From JBFJVD01 sp041624375 (GTDB lineage Bacteria > Chloroflexota > Anaerolineae > Anaerolineales > E44-bin32): 7,844 nt of DNA. Below, one piece after another: positions 1-7,068 of this stretch; the stretch's first letter is position 1, and every line of letters starts with the position of its first letter. The DNA lies in assembly GCA_041624375.1 (NCBI GenBank), contig JBFJVD010000141.1, forward strand, positions 1-7,844, in the 5' to 3' direction. A program made the translations under genes and the position numbers. Below the pieces are notes generated by a model. That model did no database searches. It saw only the letters and a list, made by a program, of their open reading frames with translations, and had not been told where the DNA came from.

Positions 1-1218
1 ATTGGCGAGCGTGCGGTCCCCTATCGCAGCAATGGCACACCTCCCCCAAGCCGACCGCCCGAGCTTGACTGGGACTTGGCGCCGGATGAGCTGTTCGACC
101 AGGCCATCCAGCTGATGCCCGGCTGGACCTATCCGGAGTTGTGCGCCTTCCTGGACCGCTTGAGTGAAGACTCCCGGTCCGATGCTGGACGCGCCCGAGC
201 GCTCCAGGTGCTTTCCTTGCTCATCGACCGGCGGTATCCGACCGGCGATCTTCGACGAAGTTCGGTGGTTGCGCTTTGTGATCAGTCGCTCCTCCGCCTT
301 TTCGAAGCGATTGCCGAAGCGCCGAGTGACGGCTATGGCTTTCATTCGCCGCGAGCGCCGGTCGCTGGCCGCGCGGATCCTTCCCGGACCCTCCTGCTCG
401 ACGGGCGGGACTTCAACATCGAAGGTCCTGGTTCGCTCGCCCTCGAGATCGTTCAGGTAGCAAGGGAAGGATGGCGCCGGCTGCTTGTGTCCCGGGCCAG
501 CGGACACCGATTCCTCGGCAACGGGTTGGGGCCTGAATCCGATGGTTTGAGGATCGACGTCTACGGCGCTTCGGGCGACTATGCGGCTTCCGGTCTGGAC
601 GGGGCGGAGATGATCATTCATGGTTCCGCTCAGGATCAATTGGCGCAAATCATGAAGCGAGGACGGCTAGTGGTCCATGGGGATGTCGGGCAGACGTTCA
701 TGTATGCCGCCAAAGGCGGACAGGCCTTTGTGCTCGGCAATGCTGCCGGGAGGCCGCTCATCAATGCCGTTGGACGACCGCGGGTGGTCATTAACGGGAC
801 ATGCCTCGACTATCTGGCCGAATCCTTTATGGCTGGCGATCCGCTGAATGGTGGTGGTTTTGCTGTGCTTAATGGAGTCGCCTTTGGCCCCGACGGACGG
901 TTGCACGACCTGAGCACGCCCTATCCAGGGGGCAACCTGTTCTCGCTGGCTTCCGGCGGTGCAATCTTCGTTCGCGATCCCCGCCAGTTGGTCGGCGAAG
1001 ATCAATTGAATGGTGGTCAATTCGCCCGCTTCGATGACGCTCACTGGGCATTGATCCGGCCTCTCCTTGAGGAGAACGAGCGCCTCTTTGGCATCTCAGT
1101 TGGTCGCCTGCTTGAAGTGGATGGCGAGCAACGCGCACCAGACGACGTATATCGGGCGATCGTGCCGGCCACCCTTAAGGTGCTCCAACCGGAGGAGGCC
1201 TGGGTCTCCCACTCCTGA
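1..1218 (+). CDS. Glutamate synthase GltB-type GXGXG domain protein (5' end missing)
   Basis: The reading frame is open from base 1, so the true start lies upstream; 405 residues are visible and the stop is TGA at 1216-1218. A proline-rich linker (about residues 13-22 of the fragment) and a helical spacer of roughly 100 residues come first. About bases 540-1030 then encode a glycine-rich repeat with recurring small-G-x-G strands, for example IDVYGASGD, LVVHGDVG and AFVLGNAAG. This is the right-handed beta-helix of the glutamate synthase alpha-subunit C-terminal domain (also in FwdC/FmdC). The tail LNGGQF followed by LLEENERLFGISV is typical of GltB-type rather than FwdC-type members. In glutamate synthase this domain is structural and lies between the amidotransferase and synthase parts. 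Neither catalytic part is visible here, so it may be a split subunit or a stand-alone domain with partners upstream. A TTG at 76 could serve as a start, but nothing favours it. The family call is firm; the exact role is open. Confidence 0.82.
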   Translation: MGERAVPYRSNGTPPPSRPPELDWDLAPDELFDQAIQLMPGWTYPELCAFLDRLSEDSRSDAGRARALQVLSLLIDRRYPTGDLRRSSVVALCDQSLLRLFEAIAEAPSDGYGFHSPRAPVAGRADPSRTLLLDGRDFNIEGPGSLALEIVQVAREGWRRLLVSRASGHRFLGNGLGPESDGLRIDVYGASGDYAASGLDGAEMIIHGSAQDQLAQIMKRGRLVVHGDVGQTFMYAAKGGQAFVLGNAAGRPLINAVGRPRVVINGTCLDYLAESFMAGDPLNGGGFAVLNGVAFGPDGRLHDLSTPYPGGNLFSLASGGAIFVRDPRQLVGEDQLNGGQFARFDDAHWALIRPLLEENERLFGISVGRLLEVDGEQRAPDDVYRAIVPATLKVLQPEEAWVSHS

Positions 1219-1224
1219 TCTCGA

Positions 1225-1271
1225 CCAGCGTCCCCGGCTGGAGATATCCGGGCGCCCGAGCAGGGCGCCCG
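1225..1271. terminator. Two inverted repeats between convergent genes, possible bidirectional terminator
   Basis: The 92-base gap between the two convergent genes holds two dyads. CCAGC at 1225-1229 pairs with GCTGG at 1237-1241 across a 7-base loop. The self-complementary octamer GGGCGCCC occurs at 1250-1257 and again at 1263-1270; with C1249-G1271 this gives a 9-bp GC stem and a 5-base loop. Neither stem is followed by a T-run on either strand, so this is not a classic intrinsic terminator. Position and stem strength are the only support. Confidence 0.4.
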
Positions 1272-1310
1272 CTCGCGTTCGTGGCCTGTCTGATCCTCAA
1301 GTCCGCTACA

Positions 1311-2183
1311 TTATGCAGCTTCTGCCGCAACGCCATTTCTTTCCAGAAAGGCGAGCGCCAGCTGATTGAAGTGAGCCGCCGCCTCGACGGCCGGCAAATG
1401 GCCGCAGGCCTCAAAGAGGTGGGTCTCGGCGTAAGGTAGCGCGGCTGCGAATTGAGCCGCGTGCGCGGCCGGCAGCAAGCGGTCATCCCGCCCCCAGCAA
1501 ATGAGGGTCGGGATCTGATGGGCCTGAACGGCCGCTGCGATCCGATCCCGAAATGCCAATCGCTGTCGCTTGAATCCCAAGGACAGAGCCAGCCCCAGTG
1601 CCACACCGAGCTTGCCCAGGCTCGACCGCCGCCAGGCCCAGCCCCGCCCGACCGGAAAGATGTCGGCGGGCGCCTCTTCTGGAAGATGGAAGTTGATGCG
1701 CAGCAGGCGCTGATAGGGCCGTGGCCGGTAGCCGAGGAAGCCCATCTGGAAGAGGGGCAGCGCGAAGTCGCGGAGAAGCTCTCGGCTGACCGAGAGTTGA
1801 TCACCGACTCCGAATGGATCGCACAGCACCAGGGCCCGGACGCGGGTCGGGTCTGCCAGCATGGTGTTCAGCGCTGTAGCCCCTCCCATGGAGCTGCCTA
1901 CGAGCACCACTCGCTCGAGACCCAGTTCCTGGATGGCCTTCAGGCTCCACGCCGCGAGTCGGTCAAGCGTCTGCAGACCGGGCGGACAGGAAGAGCCGCC
2001 GAAGCAGGGCGCATCGAGCGCGTAGCCGGCATAGCCGGCTGTGGCGAATCGGTTCAGGTTGTCCTGCCAGATCTCTGCGCTGAGTCCAAATCCGTGAAGG
2101 AAGACGACGGGAGTCGCCTTCGTCGAACCGGCGGTGAGGATTCGGACCCGGTGCCCTGAGAGGTCGAGGCGCAATTCTCGCAT
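1311..2183 (-). CDS. Alpha/beta hydrolase (serine hydrolase, substrate unknown)
   Basis: A 290-residue protein, a normal length for a single-domain alpha/beta hydrolase of the lipase/lactonase/haloperoxidase type. The oxyanion-hole motif HGFG is at residues 30-33. The nucleophile elbow GSSMG (96-100) puts the catalytic serine at 98. The acid is probably Asp234 in WGRDDRLLP, and the catalytic histidine is His262 in EACGH. The segment around 125-210 between strand and acid is probably the substrate-covering cap; it is hydrophobic and basic (GLALSLGFKRQR). No signal peptide is seen, so it is probably cytoplasmic. I chose the ATG at 2181-2183 because the fold begins right after it and because it lies 20 bases past the stop of the preceding gene; the frame stays open further upstream, inside the DUF1385 gene. 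No clear Shine-Dalgarno precedes it, so translation may be coupled. Last gene of the minus-strand operon. The reaction cannot be named from sequence. Confidence 0.88.
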   Translation of the reverse strand: MRELRLDLSGHRVRILTAGSTKATPVVFLHGFGLSAEIWQDNLNRFATAGYAGYALDAPCFGGSSCPPGLQTLDRLAAWSLKAIQELGLERVVLVGSSMGGATALNTMLADPTRVRALVLCDPFGVGDQLSVSRELLRDFALPLFQMGFLGYRPRPYQRLLRINFHLPEEAPADIFPVGRGWAWRRSSLGKLGVALGLALSLGFKRQRLAFRDRIAAAVQAHQIPTLICWGRDDRLLPAAHAAQFAAALPYAETHLFEACGHLPAVEAAAHFNQLALAFLERNGVAAEAA

Positions 2184-2203
2184 GGAGGTTTCGCGGGATC
2201 GGG

Positions 2204-3103
2204 TCAGGCGGCGTGGAGAGCTTCTTCCCGGCTCTCTGCTTCGCCTTCCCGCATGGCGTGAAAAGCGGCGATCGCCACTTCGATCATAGGCGGCTCCGGC
2301 TGCCGGGTCGTCAGCCGCTGGAGCGCTAGATTGGCGGCGAGCAGCGGGCGCGCCCACCATCGGCCGGCCCAGCGACCCGTGAGGCGGATGTATTCGTAGG
2401 CGAGGGAGGCCAGAAGCGGGATGAGGGCGATCCGGCTGACCAGCCGCGGCACCAGGGGGAGAGGACCAATCAAGCTAAACACGAGAATGGAAAAGACAAC
2501 GACGGTGAGCAGGAATGCCGTGCCGCAGCGAGGATGCTCCCGGGGAAAGCCTGCAACCGACTCCACCGTGAGCGGCGCACCGTTCTCGAACGCGTTGATC
2601 GTCATGTGTTCTGCGCCGTGATAGCCGTAGACCCGGCGGATATCCGGCAGCCGGCCAATAGCCCAGATGTACCCGATCAGAAGCCCAAGCCGGATCAGGC
2701 CCTCCAGAACATTTGCCACCCAACCTTGTAGGAGGAGGGTTTGCTCCACCAGAATGGCGGCCCCGGCGGGAAGGAGGAAGAACAATCCCAAACCCATCGC
2801 CAGCGATAGGGCCATAGTCAGCGCCAGCGATCGGCCTTCCAGCTGTTCGTCTTCCCCGGCTTGAATGTTCGCTGAGAAGGTCAGCGCGCGCATCCCGAGG
2901 CCAAGGGCATCCCAGAGAACGATCAAACCGCGAAGGAAGGGCACCTTCGCCCATCGGCTCTGGTAGAGTCGCCCCAGCGGCTCGGTCTTAAGGATCAGTT
3001 CGCCTTCCGGCGACCGCACAGCGATGGCACAGGTGGTCGTGCCGCGCATCATCACACCCTCGATGAGGGCTTGTCCGCCATAGGTGGGTAGGGGTTGGTT
3101 CAT
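2204..3103 (-). CDS. DUF1385 family membrane protein (YqhQ-like)
   Basis: A 299-residue protein of the DUF1385 family (PF07136; Bacillus YqhQ is a member), whose biochemical role is not established as far as I know. The hallmark motifs are present in order: YGGQALIEGVMMRG at residues 8-21, YHGAEH at 161-166, HPRCGT at 190-195 and a C-terminal MIEVAIAAF at about 273-281. Hydrophobic segments at about 93-118, 134-150, 196-214 and 222-240 suggest four membrane helices. The His and Cys residues between helices 2 and 3 look like a possible metal or redox site; that is inference. The ATG at 3101-3103 is preferred over an in-frame ATG at 3205 because the family motif follows it almost at once and the longer form would run into the M20 gene. 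It starts 16 bases after the M20 stop; only a weak AAGG lies about 13 bases upstream. The length matches the roughly 300 residues usual for the family. Confidence 0.92.
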   Translation of the reverse strand: MNQPLPTYGGQALIEGVMMRGTTTCAIAVRSPEGELILKTEPLGRLYQSRWAKVPFLRGLIVLWDALGLGMRALTFSANIQAGEDEQLEGRSLALTMALSLAMGLGLFFLLPAGAAILVEQTLLLQGWVANVLEGLIRLGLLIGYIWAIGRLPDIRRVYGYHGAEHMTINAFENGAPLTVESVAGFPREHPRCGTAFLLTVVVFSILVFSLIGPLPLVPRLVSRIALIPLLASLAYEYIRLTGRWAGRWWARPLLAANLALQRLTTRQPEPPMIEVAIAAFHAMREGEAESREEALHAA

Positions 3104-3119
3104 AAGGCGATCGAGACCT

Positions 3120-4493
3120 TCAGCCGGCGATCTCAAACGTGAACCGAATGAAGGTCTCGATTCCGCGATGGAAGGTCGGCAAATGGAACTTTTCGTTCGG
3201 GGCATGCAGGTTGTCGTCCGGTAGCCCGAACCCCAGCATCATGCTGTCGACGTTGAGCATGTCCTTGATCATGCCCACGACTGGAACCGTCCCGCCCTCG
3301 CGCTTGAAGAGCGGGGCTTTGCCCCAGACGGCCTCTAGCGCTTGAACTGCGGCGTGAACGGCATCGGAGTCGCGCTCGACCATCCCGGGTCGACAGCTGG
3401 CCAGCATTTCGAGGTTCCAGCGGACGCTGTCGGGGGTGTTGCGATCGAGATAGCTCCGCAGGGCAGCATGCACAGAATCCGGGTCCTGGTCGGGTACCAG
3501 GCGCATGGAGATCTTGGCCATCGCCTTGGCCGGGAGCACGGTCTTCCCGCCGGTACCCGTGAACCCGCTGAGGAGACCGTTGACGTCGAGCGTTGGGCGT
3601 GCCGCGGCCCGCTCGGTCGATGAATAGCCGGCCTCGCCCCAAAGCGCGGGGGCGCCCGTCTGATCCTGCCACCACGAATCGGGCTGAGGCAGTTGGCTGA
3701 GCGCAGCACGTTCGTCGGTGGAGAGCTCACGAACCTGATCGTAGAAGCCCGGCAGGGTGATCTTTCCATCCGCATCGTGCATGCCGGCGATCAGCCTCGC
3801 CAGTACATTGGCAGGGTTGGCGACCACGCCGCCGAACTGTCCTGAGTGCAGGTCATGATCCGGCCCCTCGACATGCAGTTCGAAGTAGGCCAACCCACGC
3901 AGCGCGTAGGTGATGGATGGCAGATCTGCGCCGAGAATGCCGCCATCCGCATTCAAGCAGAAGTCGCAGTCCAGGCGATCACTGTGCTCCCGGATGAAGG
4001 CCTCCAGGCTGGGAGACCCGATCTCTTCCTCCCCCTCGACCATGTACTTCAAATTGACGGGCAGCTCGCCGGTCTCGAGCATGGCCTCGAGCGCTTGAAG
4101 GTGGGCGACGACTTGACCCTTCATGTCGGAAGCGCCGCGGGCGTACAGGTTCTCGCCGCGGAGCTGGGGATCAAAAGGCTCACTCTCCCAGAGCTCCAGC
4201 GGATCGGCAGGCTGAACATCATAGTGCCCATAAAACAGAATCGTCGGGGCCGAGGCGCCAGCCTTCATATGCTCACCATACACCACCGGATGACCAGCGG
4301 TCGGCAGAATGGCCACCTGGTCAAATCCGAGCTGTTCCAGCTGGGACGACAGCCACTCGGCTGCTCGCTGCATATCTTCCTTATGCTCGGGCAGCGTTGA
4401 AACGGAGGGGATGCGAAGGAAGTCCTTGAGAGCTTCCTCGGCGGCGTCCTTCTGTAAGCGGGCGAACTCAATAGCGGATCGTGGATCTCTCAT
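3120..4493 (-). CDS. M20 family dipeptidase / metallopeptidase
   Basis: A 457-residue zinc peptidase of the M20 family, closest in pattern to the carnosinase-like dipeptidases (CNDP/PepV group) that cleave dipeptides or remove C-terminal residues. The di-metal site is complete: His90 and Asp92 in GHYDVQP, bridging Asp123 in ASDMKG, catalytic Glu156 and metal ligand Glu157 in GEEEIGS, Asp183 in NADGG and His430 in NLHAPNE. The inserted dimerisation (lid) domain covers about 200-320; it contains DLHSGQFGG with His216, the histidine that in homologues reaches into the partner subunit's active site, and GTGGKTVLPAKA at 313-324. No signal peptide is visible, so it is probably cytoplasmic. The ATG at 4491-4493 has AAGGGAG at 4497-4503, three bases upstream, a close but usable ribosome-binding site. 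Second gene of the operon, 21 bases after the esterase stop and 16 before the DUF1385 start. The family is secure; the peptide substrate is unknown. Confidence 0.94.
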   Translation of the reverse strand: MRDPRSAIEFARLQKDAAEEALKDFLRIPSVSTLPEHKEDMQRAAEWLSSQLEQLGFDQVAILPTAGHPVVYGEHMKAGASAPTILFYGHYDVQPADPLELWESEPFDPQLRGENLYARGASDMKGQVVAHLQALEAMLETGELPVNLKYMVEGEEEIGSPSLEAFIREHSDRLDCDFCLNADGGILGADLPSITYALRGLAYFELHVEGPDHDLHSGQFGGVVANPANVLARLIAGMHDADGKITLPGFYDQVRELSTDERAALSQLPQPDSWWQDQTGAPALWGEAGYSSTERAAARPTLDVNGLLSGFTGTGGKTVLPAKAMAKISMRLVPDQDPDSVHAALRSYLDRNTPDSVRWNLEMLASCRPGMVERDSDAVHAAVQALEAVWGKAPLFKREGGTVPVVGMIKDMLNVDSMMLGFGLPDDNLHAPNEKFHLPTFHRGIETFIRFTFEIAG

Positions 4494-4514
4494 CGTCTCC
4501 CTTTCGACGGGGGT

Positions 4515-5522
4515 CTAGCCGACCTTCCCGTCGGGTAGCGCACGGCTGATGGCCTGCAAGGAAATGTCGTAGCGATAATCGATGGAGAAGTGATCGTCGT
4601 CGAATTCATCATATTGGTGCTCAATACCGAGTGCGGACAAGCGCCGCGAGAGGATTCTGCAGCCAAAATTCAGGTTGAACTGGTCCCGGCGACCGCAGTC
4701 GAAGTAGAGCAGGCGGAGCGAACGCAGCGCCTCGGTATGATCTTCGACCAGATGCACCGGATCATGCGCTAACCACCGAGCCCAGGTCTCCGGGATCAGT
4801 TCGCCGGTCTCAAGATCCACGGGTAGATCGAAACCCAATGGCGAGTCCGGATTGGGAGAGTAGCAGGCGGACATCGCCGCAACGTTCATCAGTGCGTGGA
4901 ACTCGGCACCCTTGGGCCGCATCGCTGCGGGATCGCGGAGGACCGAAGCCAGATCTCCGACTCTTTCTACGGCCCGCAAGAATCGGGGAAACTCGGGTCT
5001 GTAGCAGTACTCAAAGTACTTGTCCCCGCTGTGGTCGGCCACCATCGAAAAGGTGTCTGGACAGGCCATCGCCAGCCGAAGCGCGCCGAACCCACCCGAT
5101 GAGGTGCCGGCGACGCCCCGATAGGCACGGTCTGCATGGGTGTGAAATCGTGCTTCGACATACTCGAGCGTTTCGAGCAGGTAGTCCTGATAGTGACCCA
5201 CTGCCGAAGAATTCAGGTACTGCCCGCCGCCGTATCGGGTGAAACCATCTGGCATCACCAGGATCATCGGCCGGGATCGACCGGCGTGGATGAGCCGGTC
5301 CATCCGTTCCTGGATGGATTCATCCCAGCCTTTCCGATGGAGAAAGCGCTCGCCGCGGTTGGTGAAGCCCGCCAGCAGAAGCACGACCGGGTAGGATTGG
5401 GACGACTCAGCATAGCCTGGCGGAAGGTAAACCAACAGCTGGCGCACGGCGGGGTCGCCCAATGGATTTCCTTCCAGGGCGTGGCTGTGAATAGTCTCCG
5501 ATCGGATGGTAGAACCTGGCAA
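4515..5522 (-). CDS. Esterase family protein (PF00756, esterase-D / enterochelin-esterase-like)
   Basis: A 335-residue serine hydrolase of the putative esterase family. An N-terminal strand region leads into LLVYLPPGY (29-37), a family hallmark. The oxyanion segment is VVLLLAGFTNRG (46-57). The nucleophile elbow GTSSGGFGA (139-147) puts the catalytic serine at 141. The acid is probably Asp280 in DCGRRDQF and the histidine His311 in DDDHFSIDYRYD. Substrates in this family range from S-formylglutathione to siderophore and acyl esters; none can be assigned here, and no iron-transport genes are nearby. No signal peptide or lipobox is seen. Translation appears to start at TTG (5520-5522): the frame has no ATG before the conserved region, an in-frame stop occurs at 5544-5546, and GGGAGG lies 4 bases upstream. 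A perfect TATAAT is about 20 bases above the start, making this the first gene of the four-gene minus-strand operon. Confidence 0.9.
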   Translation of the reverse strand: MPGSTIRSETIHSHALEGNPLGDPAVRQLLVYLPPGYAESSQSYPVVLLLAGFTNRGERFLHRKGWDESIQERMDRLIHAGRSRPMILVMPDGFTRYGGGQYLNSSAVGHYQDYLLETLEYVEARFHTHADRAYRGVAGTSSGGFGALRLAMACPDTFSMVADHSGDKYFEYCYRPEFPRFLRAVERVGDLASVLRDPAAMRPKGAEFHALMNVAAMSACYSPNPDSPLGFDLPVDLETGELIPETWARWLAHDPVHLVEDHTEALRSLRLLYFDCGRRDQFNLNFGCRILSRRLSALGIEHQYDEFDDDHFSIDYRYDISLQAISRALPDGKVG

Positions 5523-5548
5523 TGGACCTCCCGAGGGTCCCCATTATA
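5523..5548 (-). promoter_or_regulatory. Promoter -10, leader dyad and ribosome-binding site of the esterase operon
   Basis: On the minus strand TATAAT (5548-5543) is a perfect sigma-70 -10 box. No good -35 is found at 16 to 19 bases (the best hexamer at 17 bases is TTCCGC), so an activator may be needed. Transcription should begin around 5536-5540, giving a leader of about 14 to 18 bases before the TTG codon. The leader holds GGGAGG (5532-5527) as Shine-Dalgarno. GGACC and GGTCC arms (5540-5536 and 5528-5524) form a dyad with a 7-base spacer; in RNA it would be a small hairpin partly covering the Shine-Dalgarno, and in DNA it could be an operator over the start site. Confidence 0.5.
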
Positions 5549-5576
5549 CCGAGCGGCCGCGCCCGGCGGAACATTC

Positions 5577-5620
5577 TTGGCCGGTTACTCAAATCATGGT
5601 ACGCTTGAATCCCCATGAGG
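5577..5620 (+). promoter_or_regulatory. Weak candidate promoter and Shine-Dalgarno for the beta-synthase operon
   Basis: TTGGCC (5577-5582) and TACGCT (5600-5605) are spaced by exactly 17 bases and could be a weak -35/-10 pair, with 4 of 6 and 3 of 6 matches to consensus. Transcription would then start near 5612. TGAGG at 5616-5620 lies 8 bases before the ATG at 5629 and is the better-supported element. The hexamer matches are poor enough to be chance. Confidence 0.3.
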
Positions 5621-5628
5621 CCGAGCAC

Positions 5629-7068
5629 ATGTCACCCCCTCCTCTAGATTTTTCGGCCGAGCGCCGGGTCTACGGGAGCATTCTGGAAGCGGTCGGCCAG
5701 ACGCCTTTGGTCCGGCTGAACCGAGTCGCTCGCGGTGTTCAGGCCCAGATTTACGCCAAGCTCGAATTCATCAACCCCGGCGGTTCGATCAAGGATCGAA
5801 TTGGATACACCATTATTGAAGCCTACGAGCGCGGCGGCGCGCTTGCCCCTGGCGGAACCGTGGTCGAGGCCACGTCCGGGAACACCGGTGTGGGTCTGGC
5901 GATCGCCTGTGCCCTGAAGGGGTATCAGGCGGTCTTCGTCATGCCAGACAAGATGAGCGAGGAGAAGATCCGCCTCTTGCGGGCTTTCGGCGCACGGGTG
6001 GTGATCACGCCGACGGCAGTCGAGCCGGACGATCCTCGTTCCTATTATTCCGTGGCCCGGCGGATCGTCGCCGAAACCCCTAACGCCGTTCTGGCCAACC
6101 AATACCACAATCCGGTCAATCCCGAGAGTCATTACAAGACGACGGGTCCCGAGATCTGGAACCAGACCGAGGGCAAGGTCACCGATATCGTCATCGGCAT
6201 GGGAACGGGCGGAACGATCTCTGGCATTTCAAAATACATGCGTGATCAGGGGCACCCTGTGCGTATCGTCGGCGTCGATCCGATCGGCTCGCTCCTGTAT
6301 GATGCATGGAAGCAGGGCGGGAGCGCGCAGGGCCTGCAGGCATTCACCTACAAAGTTGAGGGGATTGGGGAGGACTTCATTCCGACCACGCTCGACCTTG
6401 GGTTGATCGATGACGTCGTCCAGGTCAGCGACGCGGATTCCTTTCACTGGACCCGAAGGCTGGTGCGAGAGGAAGGCATCTTCTGTGGGGGATCGTCTGG
6501 CTCGGCCCTGGCAGGCGCGCTAAAGTACGCTCGTGAGTTGGGTCCCGATCGCATGATTGTGGTGATCTTTCCCGATTCGGGGAGCCGCTACCTGTCGAAG
6601 ATCTTCGATGAGGAGTGGATGCGCGAGCATGGCTTCCTGGAGGTCGATCGGCGTCATGCCACTGCTCAGCAAGTTGCCAGCGCCCGCGGCCTGCCGACCC
6701 TGATCACCGCTCGAATGGACGACCGCTTGACGGAGGTGATCGGAAGGATGCGGGAGCACAATGTTTCCCAGTTGCCGGTCATCGATGGCGACGGTCAGCT
6801 TACCGGTATTGTCACCGAGCTCGAACTCCTCGACCACATGCTTTCCGCGGAACATGAACATGAACCGGACGAGACAATCCGCCCCATTGTTCGCACATCC
6901 GTCCTGACCTCCCAGGGTGACGCTCCGCTTACTGAGGTGCTCCCAGATCTGCTCAAGCACAAAGTTCTCGTGCTCCTCGACGACATGAAGCGCCCGACGG
7001 GGATCCTCACGATCATTGATGCCCTAGAATATGTCGCACCGATCGAGAAGCATGAAACCCCTTCCTGA
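5629..7068 (+). CDS. cbs: Cystathionine beta-synthase with C-terminal CBS-domain pair
   Basis: A 479-residue PLP enzyme of fold type II that in this family joins L-serine and homocysteine into cystathionine, the first step of transsulfuration. The PLP lysine is Lys55 in GGSIKDR; the substrate loop TSGNTG is at 82-87; the phosphate-binding loop GMGTGGT is at 190-196; PDSGSRYLSK (316-325) carries the residue facing the pyridine nitrogen. EGIGEDFIPTTLDL (244-257) and the tail DEEWMREHGFL match cystathionine beta-synthases better than O-acetylserine sulfhydrylases. Residues about 350-402 and 417-470 form two CBS domains, which in homologues bind adenosine ligands and regulate activity. There is no N-terminal heme domain, as is usual in bacteria. 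I chose the ATG at 5629 because of TGAGG 8 bases upstream; an ATG at 5596 (11 residues longer) and a still longer open frame have no ribosome-binding site. A sulfhydrylase role, or use of O-phosphoserine, is possible. It overlaps the next gene by 17 bases. Confidence 0.9.
   Translation: MSPPPLDFSAERRVYGSILEAVGQTPLVRLNRVARGVQAQIYAKLEFINPGGSIKDRIGYTIIEAYERGGALAPGGTVVEATSGNTGVGLAIACALKGYQAVFVMPDKMSEEKIRLLRAFGARVVITPTAVEPDDPRSYYSVARRIVAETPNAVLANQYHNPVNPESHYKTTGPEIWNQTEGKVTDIVIGMGTGGTISGISKYMRDQGHPVRIVGVDPIGSLLYDAWKQGGSAQGLQAFTYKVEGIGEDFIPTTLDLGLIDDVVQVSDADSFHWTRRLVREEGIFCGGSSGSALAGALKYARELGPDRMIVVIFPDSGSRYLSKIFDEEWMREHGFLEVDRRHATAQQVASARGLPTLITARMDDRLTEVIGRMREHNVSQLPVIDGDGQLTGIVTELELLDHMLSAEHEHEPDETIRPIVRTSVLTSQGDAPLTEVLPDLLKHKVLVLLDDMKRPTGILTIIDALEYVAPIEKHETPS

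Noticed and set aside
1175..1804. Open frame of 209 codons on the minus strand across the convergent gap
   Set aside because: It overlaps the hydrolase in another frame and the end of the GXGXG gene in antisense; the translation is Arg/Ser/Pro-rich and shows no family motif.
1452..2159. Open frame of 235 codons on the plus strand, opposite the alpha/beta hydrolase
   Set aside because: It lies entirely antisense to a gene with a complete catalytic triad. Its translation is rich in Gln, Gly, Arg and Pro with no recognisable domain, as expected for a shadow of GC-rich coding DNA.
3104..3205. Longer DUF1385 start at the ATG ending at 3205
   Set aside because: It would add 34 non-conserved residues read from the end of the M20 gene in another frame; the ATG at 3101-3103 directly precedes the family's N-terminal motif.
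3846..4400. Open frame of 184 codons on the plus strand, opposite the M20 peptidase
   Set aside because: It is antisense to the metal-site region of the peptidase, has no ribosome-binding site that I see and no recognisable domain.
5553..5560. Palindrome GCGGCCGC in the divergent promoter region, considered as an operator
   Set aside because: An 8-base GC palindrome is expected by chance in GC-rich DNA and there is no second copy or flanking symmetry to support a binding site.
5136..5618. Open frame of 160 codons on the plus strand through the esterase 5' end and the divergent promoter
   Set aside because: It runs antisense to the esterase and then through the intergenic region; no domain is recognisable and the promoter signals there fit the flanking genes better.
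5506..5628. Longer N-terminus for the beta-synthase, from the open frame at 5506 or the ATG at 5596
   Set aside because: The extra residues are not part of the conserved fold, no Shine-Dalgarno precedes them, and the 5506 form would overlap the esterase start and its promoter. The ATG at 5629 has TGAGG at proper spacing.
6520..6960. Open frame of 146 codons on the minus strand, opposite the beta-synthase CBS domains
   Set aside because: It is antisense to a well-supported gene and has no recognisable product.
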